A DNA stretch of 64,000 nucleotides from Haloarchaeobius sp. FL176 (GCF_024609245.1 NZ_JANJYH010000001.1:248001-312000); one strand, 5' to 3'. Positions 1 through 8,082 are shown, numbered from the stretch's first letter. Made by a program: numbers and translations. Notes: a model not told the origin generated them from the letters alone.

Positions 1-188
1 GGGTCGTAGTCGGAGGCGAGCCGGTGGAGGGCGGGCTCGCGCTTGCCGTTGACGAACTCGCGGTCGCCGTCGACGATGGCGAACTCGCGGTCGTGCCGGA
101 GCGCGCCGGCGTTGACGTCGACGGCGTCGAGTTCCAGCGGGTCGAGTGACTTGACGGGGTAGACGCGGAGACTCGTGACGGTCGGCAT
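1..188 (-). CDS. MOSC N-terminal beta-barrel protein (5' part only)
   Basis: Reading leftwards from an ATG at 188-186, the first 62 codons are open and run off the window. The peptide begins MPTVTSLRVYPVKSLDP and contains DREFAIVDGDREFVNGK. This matches the start of MOSC-type proteins, where the N-terminal beta barrel (YPVKS motif) precedes the MOSC sulfur-carrier domain with its catalytic cysteine. That cysteine lies outside the window, so activity cannot be judged. Family members (YcbX/mARC-like) bind the molybdenum cofactor and reduce N-hydroxylated compounds. The start is preceded by a short AT-poor leader, and the next gene is divergent. Confidence 0.8.
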   Translation of the reverse strand, partial: MPTVTSLRVYPVKSLDPLELDAVDVNAGALRHDREFAIVDGDREFVNGKREPALHRLASDYD

Positions 189-291
189 GCGGGTTGGTTG
201 GGAGCAAGGGGCATCAACGGTTCCGGTTCGTACCAGTGATGCCCGAGGATGAGGGCACCGTTTACGGTCCTCGTGAACGATGGGCTACACG

Positions 292-1320
292 ATGCCCTCC
301 CGCCAACTCTCGACGACTCGCCGTGGCGCACTGGCCGCCGTGACCGGCGTTCTCGGTTCGCTCGCGGGGTGCTCCAGCAGCCGCAGCGACGACGGCGACC
401 GGCCGGACACTACCCGGCAGACGACACGTTCGACTGACACCACGGCACGGCGCGCCGAGGACGACCTCCTCGTGGTGCACGCAGACGGCTCGCTCTACCG
501 GGTCGTCCGCGACCTCGCGGGCGTCTGGAACCGGAATCCCGTACCGGGAACGCCGGGCTACTGGACGCCCGGAGACCACGACATCGACACCGACGCGCGG
601 CTCGCGGACTACTTCGCGTCACATCGCGGGCTGGCGCCGACGGGTGACTCGGGGCGACCACCGGTCCGTGTCGCCGCTGCCCCGGTTGCGGAGGAGCCCG
701 CCTCGCGGGACCTGGTTGCCGGTCGCATCGACCTCGCGGGGGTCGGCTCGGAATCACTGGACGAGCTCTTCCGCGGCGAGGCTCCCTCCCAGTACGAGCC
801 AGGCGTCGTCGCCCGGCATGGAAGCTGCTTCGCGGTGAGCCCGGCACTGCTGGAAGACGGGCTCGGGCCACTCACACCGGACGAGGTCCGGTCGATCTAC
901 GCTGGCGAGGTCGGAAACTGGCGTGCCGTCGGTGGGCCGGACCGCGACATCTACGTGCTCACCGGCGCCGACGTGACGCCGAGCCGGCAGATACGTCGAG
1001 GGTTCTTCGGCGGCGTCGAGCTCTCGCTGGACCGCCGGCTCAGCCGCCCCGAACACCGGCTCGACGCGGTCCGGGACCGCCGGGACGCGATAACGGACCT
1101 GCCGGCCGGTGGGACGGACCCCGAGTGGACGCTGCCTCTCGTCGTGGATGGACGGACCGTGGGGCCCAGGGATGCCCCGTATCCGACCACGTACGCCCAG
1201 CGACTGGTGGCGTGGGGACGGCTCGAACCGGCAGAGGCTGCGTTCGTCGACGCACTCCAGTCGCGTCACGCCCGGGCGTTCTTCGACAGTGAGGACTGGC
1301 TCGTCGGGGTCGCGGACTGA
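292..1320 (+). CDS. Tat lipoprotein, PstS-like phosphate/anion-binding fold
   Basis: The 342-residue product starts MPSRQLSTTRRGALAAV. It has a twin-arginine signal (TTRRGAL) and a lipobox ending LGSLAGC, so it is probably exported folded and lipid-anchored outside the cell. The mature part opens with a threonine/aspartate-rich linker. Residues about 130-240 contain GRIDLAGVGSESL and VRSIYAGEVGNWRAVGG, which resemble the PBP-like_2 fold of PstS substrate-binding proteins, where Y-G-x-I-x-NW-x-x-(V/I)GG is typical. No pstCAB genes adjoin it, so it may be a stand-alone binding protein rather than part of a phosphate transporter. An in-frame ATG at 280 adds four residues; I prefer 292 because it gives the more usual signal-peptide length. 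Confidence 0.75.
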   Translation: MPSRQLSTTRRGALAAVTGVLGSLAGCSSSRSDDGDRPDTTRQTTRSTDTTARRAEDDLLVVHADGSLYRVVRDLAGVWNRNPVPGTPGYWTPGDHDIDTDARLADYFASHRGLAPTGDSGRPPVRVAAAPVAEEPASRDLVAGRIDLAGVGSESLDELFRGEAPSQYEPGVVARHGSCFAVSPALLEDGLGPLTPDEVRSIYAGEVGNWRAVGGPDRDIYVLTGADVTPSRQIRRGFFGGVELSLDRRLSRPEHRLDAVRDRRDAITDLPAGGTDPEWTLPLVVDGRTVGPRDAPYPTTYAQRLVAWGRLEPAEAAFVDALQSRHARAFFDSEDWLVGVAD

Positions 1321-1343
1321 GCCTCCGCAGTCGCCGCCGGACG

Positions 1344-1349
1344 TTTATA
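1344..1349 (+). promoter_or_regulatory. TATA element of the alpha/beta hydrolase gene
   Basis: TTTATA sits 24-29 nt before the ATG at 1373, the spacing expected for a leaderless haloarchaeal transcript. Confidence 0.6.
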
Positions 1350-1372
1350 CGCTCCGGGTGTGAACCCCGGGC

Positions 1373-2212
1373 ATGGCGACGGTCGCGGTCGACGGCCACG
1401 ACATCAGGTACGAGGCAGCGGGCGAGGGACCACCGCTAGTGCTACTACACGGCGGCATCATCGACGCTGGCCCGGTCTCGTGGGGCGAGGTCATCGACCC
1501 CCTCTCGGAACAGTTCACCGTCTACGCGCCGGACATGCTCGGCTACGGCGACAGCGACGTGCCCGACGTCGACTACACCATCGACCGGCACGTCCGGACG
1601 ATGGCAGGGTTCTGCGACGCGCTGGACATCGAAGAGCCGTCGGTGTGTGGGCTCTCGCTCGGTGGCGCGGTAGCGCTCGGCCTCGCACTCGACACCGACG
1701 TGGACGTCCGCAGGCTCGTCCCGACGAGCTGTTTCGGCCTCGGGACGGAGCTCCCGCGCGGGACTCTCTCGTACGCGCTCTCGCGACTTCCAGTGCTCAA
1801 CCGCATCGCGGTCGCGCTGTTCCGACGGAGCCGCGGGTTCACGAAGGCGAGCCTGGGCGGTATCGTCGACGACACCGACAGCCTGTCCGAGGAGTGCGTC
1901 GACACGGTCTGGGAGTACGCCCGGAAGCCCAGCGCCTGCGTCGCGTTCCGGAACTTCAGGAAGCACGAGATGACGCGGGACGGCTACGTGACGAACTTCG
2001 CGCCCCGGCTCGGCGAGCTCGACGTCCCGACGCTGTTCGTCCACGGACGACACGACGAGGTCGTCCCCGTGGAGCTGGCCGAGCAGGCAGCGGCACGGGC
2101 GCCGAACGCCGAGCTGACCGTACTGGAGAGCTGTGCGCACTGGCCGCCGCGGGAGGCGCCCGAACGGATGGTCGAGCTCCTGACCGAGTTCTGTGCCGCG
2201 GTGGACACCTGA
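1373..2212 (+). CDS. alpha/beta hydrolase
   Basis: The 279-residue protein has the full alpha/beta-hydrolase signature. The oxyanion-hole motif LLHGG lies near residue 24. The nucleophile elbow GLSLGG is near residue 97, with serine as predicted nucleophile. An aspartate sits in FVHGRHDEVVP and the catalytic histidine in ESCAHWPP near the C-terminus. There is no signal peptide or membrane segment, so it is cytoplasmic. Such enzymes hydrolyse esters, lactones or C-C bonds (2-hydroxymuconate-semialdehyde hydrolase type), but nothing nearby defines the substrate. A good TATA element lies about 25 nt upstream, so it has its own promoter. Confidence 0.85.
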   Translation: MATVAVDGHDIRYEAAGEGPPLVLLHGGIIDAGPVSWGEVIDPLSEQFTVYAPDMLGYGDSDVPDVDYTIDRHVRTMAGFCDALDIEEPSVCGLSLGGAVALGLALDTDVDVRRLVPTSCFGLGTELPRGTLSYALSRLPVLNRIAVALFRRSRGFTKASLGGIVDDTDSLSEECVDTVWEYARKPSACVAFRNFRKHEMTRDGYVTNFAPRLGELDVPTLFVHGRHDEVVPVELAEQAAARAPNAELTVLESCAHWPPREAPERMVELLTEFCAAVDT

Positions 2213-2300
2213 ACCGCTCGCGGCGGTCCCGGCGACAGTAACCCAACCCAGGTGGCCGTTAGTGCAAAGCTACTTGTCATCGACAGCCCAAGCTCCGACA

Positions 2301-3116
2301 ATGGCCCCCGACGCCGACCCGGAGGAGGAGCAGAGCGTCCTCCAGAGCAAGCGCAACGCGACGCGCTACCAGATTCTCTCGGAGATCGCAGAGCGGCAGC
2401 CGGCGGTCAGCCAGCAGGAGATCGCGGACGAGATCGGTGTCACGGCACAGGCAGTCAGCGACTACCTCCAAGACCTCGTCGAACGGGACTACGTCCGCAA
2501 GCTCGGCCGTGGCCGCTACGAGGTGACGAAGGAGGGTGTGGACTGGCTCATCTCGCGTACCGAGGACCTCCGCGAGTACGTCACCCACGTCTCCGAGGAG
2601 GTCATCGGACAGGTGGACGCGGAGACCGCAATCGCGGACGACCCCATCGAGGAGGGACAGACGGTGACGATGTCGATGCGCGACGGCGTCATGCGGGCAT
2701 CGACCGACGGCGACGGCAGCGCGACGGCTGTCGCAGTCACGAGCGCAGCCCCCGGCCAGGACGTGGGCGTGACCGACTTCGAGGGTGTGCTCGACTACGA
2801 GCTCGGGACCGTCACGGTCGTCTCGGTCCCGCGGGTCGCGAAGAACGGTTCGTCAACGGTGGCACCGGCCGGCCTCGCGGACCACGCCGGGACACACGAC
2901 CTGTTGGCGGTCTCCGGAACGGAGTCACTGGTCGCCTGTACCGAAGCCGACCTCGAACCCGACATCCGCTTCGGTTCCGCCGAGGCCGTCACGGAGGCGG
3001 CAACGAAAGGCCTGACCGTGCTGCTGGTGGTCGTCACGGACGAGCTCTCGCGGCACACCGACAGACTCCGCGACGGGAACATCGGCTACGAGGTCGTCGA
3101 CGCGGCCGACCTCTGA
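2301..3116 (+). CDS. HTH transcriptional regulator, COG1497-like
   Basis: The 271-residue protein begins MAPDADPEEEQSVLQSK. Residues about 15-80 form a winged helix-turn-helix of MarR/ArsR type (QEIADEIGVTAQAVSDYL as helix-turn-helix, then LGRGRYEVTKEG as wing). The remainder is a mixed alpha/beta C-terminal domain with no visible enzyme motif and ends in DGNIGYEVVDAADL. This arrangement fits the archaeal predicted regulators grouped as COG1497, in which the C-terminal region is thought to sense a ligand. The frame is open further upstream to 2193, but the ATG at 2301 is the first that gives the expected acidic haloarchaeal N-terminus directly before the HTH. No target is evident. Confidence 0.8.
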   Translation: MAPDADPEEEQSVLQSKRNATRYQILSEIAERQPAVSQQEIADEIGVTAQAVSDYLQDLVERDYVRKLGRGRYEVTKEGVDWLISRTEDLREYVTHVSEEVIGQVDAETAIADDPIEEGQTVTMSMRDGVMRASTDGDGSATAVAVTSAAPGQDVGVTDFEGVLDYELGTVTVVSVPRVAKNGSSTVAPAGLADHAGTHDLLAVSGTESLVACTEADLEPDIRFGSAEAVTEAATKGLTVLLVVVTDELSRHTDRLRDGNIGYEVVDAADL

Positions 3117-3623
3117 GGAGGACTCCTCCCGAGAAGATTACTGTGGCGTATTCAACAGATGATGTCTACGCACTGCCACTCATACCGGTAATTTTAAGTA
3201 TCAGTTCATTCCACAATCTGACACCTCAATCCCGACTCTCGACCGGGTACGGGGTACCCACTGACGATGACCCGCTCGATGCTTACCATCTCGGCGTCCG
3301 CCACCGTGGTCACTGGCGAGGCCGTCCCGTCCGGCGTGGAGGGTTCCTCCCCTGCCGGCTGCCAGCGCGGCGCTGGGGATGGTGAACCGAGCGGGATTCG
3401 TAACCCGAAGGGGTATCCCGCCGTTCGGTTCGTCTCTGCCGGCGCCGCGTGACGGTGTTGACGCGGCCCGGCGGTGTTTCTGCCGCTCCCTACGGCTCCT
3501 AGGCACCGCCGCTCGCGCCGGCAGTCGGGTTCTCCGAACCGAACTGGTTCCATCCTGACTGACCGGCGGGGTCGCGTCTCCACCTCGACCGCAGCGCCGA
3601 CACACGAACCGAGCATCGACTGC

Positions 3624-3657
3624 AGCGTCCGCTCGCACACTCGGTGTGACGGACGCT
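3624..3657. repeat. perfect two-part inverted repeat
   Basis: AGCGTCCG (3624-3631) pairs with CGGACGCT (3650-3657). Inside it CACAC (3636-3640) pairs with GTGTG (3644-3648) around a TCG loop. The two stacked stems total 13 bp, the strongest fold in this gene-free region. Confidence 0.75.
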
Positions 3658-3812
3658 ACCGTCGACCACGCTCGCCCGTGCGGTTCGTTGCCGCCGGAGC
3701 CGGCCACCGCGGTCGGTGGGGTTCGACTCCTCGCGGGCGGCTCGCCCCAACGGGGGCACGATGTTCGCTGCCGGGGCACTCGCCTCGTCGCAGAGAGGCA
3801 TCGCTGGAGATC

Positions 3813-3842
3813 GGGGTGTCAGTCCGACGGACTGGCACTCCC
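3813..3842. repeat. 10-bp hairpin
   Basis: GTGTCAGTCC (3816-3825) pairs with GGACTGGCAC (3829-3838) over a three-base GAC loop, with one G-U pair. Flanking GGG and CCC can extend it. It lies 120 nt before the gene at 3963. Confidence 0.75.
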
Positions 3843-3962
3843 GTGAGTCACCGCAGGCCAACCTGCCACGGCTCGCACGCACGCCACACGGGCCTCGCAC
3901 CCTCGCGGACGGCGCCCACCGACCTCGCGTCGGCGGCCGCGTTCGACTCGCGGCGAGGGAGT

Positions 3963-4283
3963 ATGGCCCAGACCAGTCTCGGCCGAGAGACAGAAGCGAC
4001 AGTCCACCTGCGCGTCCGCGTCCCCGACGGCGCGTCCGGCGACCTGCTCGCCGGCGCAGCGACCGTCGTCGCACGGATCGACGCGCTGGCCGACGTCGAC
4101 GTCGCGGAGATCACCGGCATCACGCCGAACCTCAACGCGATCGTCGTCGACGTCCGTGCGACCGTCACGCTTCACTCGCAGGGCACCGACGACAGCACCG
4201 TTCGGGCCGACCTCGAGGACGGCACCGGCATCGAAGCCGTCCACGAGGTCGCGCTCGCGAACAGGACCGCAGCAACGGCGTAA
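3963..4283 (+). CDS. conserved-looking hypothetical protein, 106 aa
   Basis: From ATG 3963 the frame shows strong third-position G/C bias and an acidic protein, in contrast to the frame upstream of it, so I place the start here. The product has no signal peptide, membrane segment or cysteines. It alternates short hydrophobic stretches (VHLRVRVPDG, NLNAIVVDVRATVTL) in a way that suggests a small beta-rich domain. I do not recognise the family. It follows the hairpin-rich region directly, so that region could act as its leader. Confidence 0.6.
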   Translation: MAQTSLGRETEATVHLRVRVPDGASGDLLAGAATVVARIDALADVDVAEITGITPNLNAIVVDVRATVTLHSQGTDDSTVRADLEDGTGIEAVHEVALANRTAATA

Positions 4284-4537
4284 CGCGCCCACGACGCTCC
4301 GCTGCGTGCGCCTCCCGCGGTCCCCACCGCGACTGCCGACGCCGTCCCCGCCGACGACGGCCCTCCGACGGTAGCGTGCGGCCACACCGACGTGGCCGTC
4401 TCCGTCATCCCACCGCAGTCGTGCTTCTGCGGGCAATTCTGACGCCCGTGTCCGACTCACCAGCAGGGTCAAGTCCGGTCCACGCGAAGACGAGGGAGGA
4501 CCGAATCAGGGGCGATCAGGAACCAACTACCCCATGA

Positions 4538-4549
4538 TTTATTATTTAT
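4538..4549 (+). promoter_or_regulatory. TATA box of the MTH865-like gene
   Basis: TTTATTATTTAT lies 19-30 nt before ATG 4568 and is one of the most AT-rich sites in the window. Confidence 0.65.
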
Positions 4550-4561
4550 CCGTTCGAACGG
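4550..4561. promoter_or_regulatory. 12-bp perfect palindrome between TATA box and start codon
   Basis: CCGTTCGAACGG is fully self-complementary. It abuts the TATA box and ends 6 nt before the ATG, where a bound dimeric repressor would block transcription start. The operator role is inference. Confidence 0.45.
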
Positions 4562-4567
4562 GTGCCT

Positions 4568-4822
4568 ATGGCAGATGCAGATGACCTTCGCGAGCAGATG
4601 ATCGACGCCTTCGGTGGCGCTGACTACCCAATCTCCAGCCCGATGGACCTCGTGCCGGCGCTCCCGGACGGCCCGGGCACCCGCTTCGAGTCCGGTGACT
4701 TCTCCATGACCGCGATGGAGCTCCAGACGAAGCTCCCCGGCGGCGACTTCCCGTACGACGACGTGGAGTCGTTCGTCGACGACGTCATGGAGAACCTCGA
4801 AGACGCCGGTCACCTCGACTGA
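4568..4822 (+). CDS. MTH865-like family protein
   Basis: The 84-residue acidic protein runs MADADDLREQMIDAFGG and contains PISSPMDLVPALPDGP and FPYDDVESFVDDVMENLE. The length and motif order match the MTH865 family, a small helical EF-hand-like fold of unknown function found in methanogens and haloarchaea. No enzyme residues can be identified. A GTG at 4562 would add two residues; ATG 4568 fits the promoter better. It is preceded by an unusually strong TATA box and a perfect palindrome, suggesting regulated high expression. Confidence 0.85.
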   Translation: MADADDLREQMIDAFGGADYPISSPMDLVPALPDGPGTRFESGDFSMTAMELQTKLPGGDFPYDDVESFVDDVMENLEDAGHLD

Positions 4823-4906
4823 CCGCCCCGCTACTCACTTCTTTCGACGCCACCGGTCAACAGCGACGGTGTCTGCGCGTTCGACTGCGACGAGTGAAGC
4901 GCGCCG

Positions 4907-5764
4907 TCAGTCGTCGCTCGCGACGTATCTGACCTGTCGGCTCTCCTGGCCGAGTATCGAATCCAGGTGGTAGGTCACGTCGTGCAGGCCGTCGCCGAGC
5001 TCGTCGTCCCCCAGCGGGGTCGTATCGAAGCCGCCGGTGTGGTCCCACGTCTCCGACGCACCCGCGGGGACGACGAACGACGCGTCGGTGACCGGGGTGT
5101 AGGCGATCCGCGGGCCGACCCGGTTCAGGCCGGCGACGAACCGGGCGTCCACGTCGCCCTCGTTCTGGACTGTGAGGGTGACCGTCGGATGGTCCCCCTG
5201 GGGGACCTTCTCGGGGACGGTGAACGACATCGACAGCTCCGGATACTCGGCGGCGAGTCTGCTTCGCAACGGCTCGCCCGGCCGCCACTCGCCGCCGGGC
5301 CAGCCGACGCGGACGTCGTCGCCGGTCACGACTTCCGGGAGTTCGAACAGCAGCCAGCCGCTCTCGTTGCCGTCGCCGTAGCTGTCGTCCTCGTGGTACT
5401 GCCGCCAGAGCTGGCTCTTTCCGGGTTCGACCGGAGAGTACGCCTCGTCGCCGTGAACGAAGGTGAACTCGTCCCGTCCGGCCGGCTCGTCGGCTGCGGA
5501 CGCGTCGACCGAGAGGAACAGGTACCCACCGTCGTCGTCGTTGACGTGGATGGAGTCCGTCGCCAGCTGGACGACGGCGGGCTGGTACGACAGCAGGGAC
5601 ACCTCGGCCGGCGATTCCGCGGGCTGGGACGTGTCCGTCGGGTCGCTCGGTGTGTCGGTGCCGTTCGTCGTGTCCGTTCCGTCTGTCGGCTCGTCGCCGG
5701 ACAGACAGCCGGCGAGTCCGGCGAGCATCGCGCCAGTCGTGGAGAGGAGGGCTCTGCGTCGCAT
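4907..5764 (-). CDS. Tat lipoprotein with C-terminal beta-sandwich-like domain
   Basis: The 285-residue protein starts MRRRALLSTTGAML and has a lipobox ending AGLAGC at about residue 20. A Thr/Asp-rich linker follows (TDTTNGTDTPSDPTDT). The mature domain includes LLSYQPAVVQLATDS, WLLFELPE and LTVQNEGDVDARFVAGLN. The same pattern (FEVPE, then V-x-VEN-x-x-DVD-x-x-F-x-A-x-LN-x-x-GP) occurs in the lipoprotein at 32546-33406, so the two are paralogues. The domain resembles cell-surface CARDB/Ig-like folds. A CATATG element 26-31 nt upstream gives a leaderless promoter. The function is unknown, probably cell envelope. Confidence 0.8.
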   Translation of the reverse strand: MRRRALLSTTGAMLAGLAGCLSGDEPTDGTDTTNGTDTPSDPTDTSQPAESPAEVSLLSYQPAVVQLATDSIHVNDDDGGYLFLSVDASAADEPAGRDEFTFVHGDEAYSPVEPGKSQLWRQYHEDDSYGDGNESGWLLFELPEVVTGDDVRVGWPGGEWRPGEPLRSRLAAEYPELSMSFTVPEKVPQGDHPTVTLTVQNEGDVDARFVAGLNRVGPRIAYTPVTDASFVVPAGASETWDHTGGFDTTPLGDDELGDGLHDVTYHLDSILGQESRQVRYVASDD

Positions 5765-5836
5765 GCAAGAGCGGGTCCCGCGTTCACGGGCATATGTCTT
5801 CTGTCGCCCCCGCCAGGCCACCACGTCGACGACCGA

Positions 5837-5842
5837 CTTTTG
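5837..5842 (+). promoter_or_regulatory. TATA element of the MBL hydrolase gene
   Basis: CTTTTG lies 24-29 nt before ATG 5866. Confidence 0.5.
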
Positions 5843-5865
5843 CCCTCCCCACCCGAACGACGCCC

Positions 5866-6717
5866 ATGGTCACGCAGGTCGCCCGCGACACGTACGCCCT
5901 CGACGCTCGGATGATGGGCATCCCGGACGCGATGTCGCCCTACGTCGTCGACGCCGCCGAGCCGGTCGTCGTCGACCCGGGCCCCGCCGCCGGTATCGAA
6001 CACGTCATCGACGACATGGAGGCGGCCGGCGTCGACCCAGCCGAGGTCGCACACATCCTCCCGACGCACGTCCACCTCGACCACGCCGGGGCGACAGGCG
6101 CGCTGGCCGAGCACTGCCCGAACGCGACGGTCGTCGTCCACGAGCGCGGGGTCGACTACCTCGTCGACGCCGCGAAGCGCGACCGACTGTACGAGAGCGC
6201 CCGCGCCGCCGTCGGCGACGAGATCGCGACGGGCTACGGCCGGCCAGAACTCGTCGACCGCGAGCGCTGCCGCGTCGTCTCTGGCGGCGAGACGGTCGAC
6301 TGCGGGGACCGCTCGCTCGAACTCGTGTCCGCACCGGGGCACGCACCCCATCAGGTGGCCATCCTCGACGGCCGGACCGGCGCGCTGTTTGCCGGGGACG
6401 CCGCCGGCATGAGCCTGTTCGGCGAGCTGCTCCCGACGACGCCCGCACCGGACTTCGACCTCGAACTGAGCCTCGAGACGGTGGCGCGGCTGCGCGAGCT
6501 CGACGTCGAAACGCTCTGCTACGGGCACTACGGCGCCCGCGACGACCCCGACGACGCGCTCGCCGCGTACGCCGAGTTGCTGCCAGAGTGGGTCGCCGCG
6601 GTCGAGGAGACCGCGGCGGCACACGAGGACCGCGACGCCATCGTCGCCGCCCTGTCGAACGAGTGGTCCTCGCCGACCATCGAACGTGACGTGGCCGGCG
6701 TGTTGCAGACCCTGTGA
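5866..6717 (+). CDS. MBL-fold metallo-hydrolase
   Basis: The 283-residue enzyme carries the metallo-beta-lactamase zinc motif THVHLDHAG near residue 67. A downstream histidine is in APGHAPHQ, an aspartate in FAGDAAG and a histidine in CYGHYGA. These are the usual dinuclear-metal ligands. The opening VARDTYALDARMMGIP and the strand VVDAAEPVVVDPGP match glyoxalase-II/lactonase-like members. It is cytoplasmic, with no signal peptide. The ORF extends upstream without coding bias; ATG 5866 has a TATA element at the leaderless distance. Substrate unknown; two other MBL proteins are in the window. Confidence 0.88.
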   Translation: MVTQVARDTYALDARMMGIPDAMSPYVVDAAEPVVVDPGPAAGIEHVIDDMEAAGVDPAEVAHILPTHVHLDHAGATGALAEHCPNATVVVHERGVDYLVDAAKRDRLYESARAAVGDEIATGYGRPELVDRERCRVVSGGETVDCGDRSLELVSAPGHAPHQVAILDGRTGALFAGDAAGMSLFGELLPTTPAPDFDLELSLETVARLRELDVETLCYGHYGARDDPDDALAAYAELLPEWVAAVEETAAAHEDRDAIVAALSNEWSSPTIERDVAGVLQTL

Positions 6718-6771
6718 AGGCTACCCACGCCAGCCCAACCGACTTTGTGACTCCGTTCGTCGGTCCGGCCG

Positions 6772-7098
6772 ATGTACGTCGTCCTGACCAGCATCCCGAT
6801 CGACCCGGCACGTCGCACCGAAGCCCTCGAACTGGTCGCGGAGCTCGCCGAGCAGTCCCGCGCAGAGCCCGGCGTCGTCGCCTACCACGCAACGACCGAC
6901 GTCGTCGACCCGAACGTCGTCCGGTTCGTCGAGCGCTACGAGGACGTCGCGGCGCTGGAGACCCACACCGAGACCGGGCACTACGAGCGATTCACCGACC
7001 GCCTCCCCGCGTTCGTCGACGGCGAGATGGAGACGACACAGCTGCGGGTCGACGACGAGGTGCTCAGCGCCAGCTTCGGCGTCGACGACCTCGACTGA
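6772..7098 (+). CDS. antibiotic biosynthesis monooxygenase (ABM) domain protein
   Basis: The 108-residue protein has the ferredoxin-like ABM fold. It starts MYVVLTSIPIDPARR, then helix EALELVAELAEQSRAEPG, strand VVAYHATTDVVDPN and VRFVERYEDVAALETHTET, where the terminal histidine before the last helix is typical. Relatives act as putative quinol monooxygenases (YgiN), heme-degrading or small-molecule oxygenases, usually as dimers without a bound cofactor. The last 20 residues are acidic and probably disordered. Its own start lies 55 nt after the MBL hydrolase, so the two may be co-transcribed. Confidence 0.8.
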   Translation: MYVVLTSIPIDPARRTEALELVAELAEQSRAEPGVVAYHATTDVVDPNVVRFVERYEDVAALETHTETGHYERFTDRLPAFVDGEMETTQLRVDDEVLSASFGVDDLD

Positions 7099-7124
7099 TT
7101 CCCACCGACGGAAAGTCGGGGGAC

Positions 7125-7132
7125 GTTTTAAG
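7125..7132 (+). promoter_or_regulatory. TATA element of the UspA/flavin-protein pair
   Basis: GTTTTAAG lies 25-32 nt before ATG 7157, so the pair of overlapping genes starting there has its own promoter. Confidence 0.6.
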
Positions 7133-7156
7133 CGCCTGACGGGTGTCGGTTCAGGT

Positions 7157-7591
7157 ATGGTCGACAGAATCCTGGTCCCCTTCGACGAGTCCGAACAGGC
7201 ACGGTCGGCGCTGGAGCACGCGCTGGCGACCCACCCCGACGTCGAGATCGTCGTCCTGAACGTCATCGACCTCATGGAAGCGGGCTACAGCGCGCCCTTC
7301 GACGGCGGGCTGCCCGGCTACTGGGAGGAGTGGTACGAGCAGGAGGAGGAGGTGGCCGAGGACCTGCTCGCGCAGGCCCAGAAGCTAGCAGACGAGTACG
7401 ACACCGAACTGGAGACCGACGTCGTCGTCGGTCGGCCCGCTCGCGCCATCAACGAGTACGCCGACGAGCACGACATCGACCAGATACTCATCGGGAGCCA
7501 CGGTCGCACCGGCGTCAGCCGCATCCTCCTCGGTAGCGTCGCCGAGGCGGTCGTCCGGCGTGCGCACTGCCCCGTGACGGTCGTCCGCTGA
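7157..7591 (+). CDS. universal stress protein (UspA family)
   Basis: The 144-residue protein opens with VDRILVPFDESEQARSAL and ends with GSHGRTGVSRILLGSVAE followed by PVTVVR. The G-2x-G-9x-G-(S/T) pattern marks the ATP-binding subgroup of Usp domains. A loop near residues 45-65 (YSAPFDGGLPGYWEEW) is longer than in minimal Usp proteins. Its stop codon overlaps the next start (TGATG), so it is translationally coupled to the flavin-binding protein. It is one of four separate Usp genes here. Confidence 0.9.
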   Translation: MVDRILVPFDESEQARSALEHALATHPDVEIVVLNVIDLMEAGYSAPFDGGLPGYWEEWYEQEEEVAEDLLAQAQKLADEYDTELETDVVVGRPARAINEYADEHDIDQILIGSHGRTGVSRILLGSVAEAVVRRAHCPVTVVR

Positions 7592-8058
7592 TGTTCCCAC
7601 TGAGCGGGGCGTGGAGCCACGAGGACGTGACCGCGTTCCTCGACGACGCCCGCATCCCGGTCAGGCTGGCGTGTCGCACCCCGAAGGGCGGGCTCTGGAT
7701 GCTCTCGCTCTGGTTCGAGTACGACCCGGACACGGGCCAGCTGGCCTGCGCTACCGCCGCCTCGGCCGACATCGTCCGCTACCTCCGCGAGGACGACACC
7801 GTCGCCTTCGAGATATCGACGAACCGGCCGCCGTATCGCGGTATCCGCGGGCAGGGCATCGCGACAATCACGCCGGACGACGAGAAGGCACTGCTGCGCC
7901 GGCTGCTCGACCGCTACCTCGGCGGCACCGACTCCGGCCTCGCACAGTCGTTGCTCGACCCCGACCGGGAGGAGGTCCGCATCGAGCTCGACGTGACGAA
8001 GGCGTACACCTGGGACTACTCCGACCGGATGCCGTCGGACGCGCCCGCCGAGCAGTAA
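7591..8058 (+). CDS. pyridoxamine 5'-phosphate oxidase-like FMN-binding protein
   Basis: The 155-residue protein has the split-barrel flavin fold. VRLACRTPKGGLWMLSLWFEYD supplies the first beta strands, DTVAFEISTNRPPYRGIRGQG the FMN-phosphate-binding turn, and a helical tail with VRIELDVTKAYTWDY ends the domain. This fits the haloarchaeal/actinobacterial PNPOx-like oxidoreductases that bind FMN or F420. The start codon shares one base with the UspA stop, so the pair forms a coupled operon. True PNPOx substrate residues are not evident, so vitamin B6 metabolism is unlikely. Confidence 0.8.
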   Translation: MFPLSGAWSHEDVTAFLDDARIPVRLACRTPKGGLWMLSLWFEYDPDTGQLACATAASADIVRYLREDDTVAFEISTNRPPYRGIRGQGIATITPDDEKALLRRLLDRYLGGTDSGLAQSLLDPDREEVRIELDVTKAYTWDYSDRMPSDAPAEQ

Positions 8059-8082
8059 CGTCGGCTGCAGCCTCGGACACGG

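Larger units (their letters stand above)
3117..3962. other. 846-nt gene-free stretch with many hairpins; possible structured RNA
   Basis: No convincing gene lies here. Short open frames on both strands are rich in Arg/Pro/Ser and lose the third-position G/C bias of the neighbours. The stretch opens with an AT-rich element (TTTTAAGTAT near 3191-3200) that could be a rightward promoter. It is followed by a series of perfect inverted repeats: 3338-3350, 3362-3376, 3393-3419, 3469-3511, 3624-3657, 3704-3719, 3735-3747 and 3813-3842. It ends directly at the ATG of the gene at 3963. It may be a long 5' leader or independent non-coding RNA, or a degenerate remnant. Confidence 0.4.
4284..4567. other. 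gene-free spacer before the MTH865-like gene
   Basis: About 284 nt without coding signal. It holds a 7-bp hairpin (CGGCCAC 4379-4385 with GTGGCCG 4392-4398), then becomes AT-rich towards the promoter of the next gene. Confidence 0.5.

Noticed and set aside
3267-3452. 61-codon open frame inside the gene-free region
   Set aside because: The first 25 codons have good third-position bias but it fades in the second half, which overlaps hairpin 3393-3419. No recognisable domain; treated as part of the structured region.
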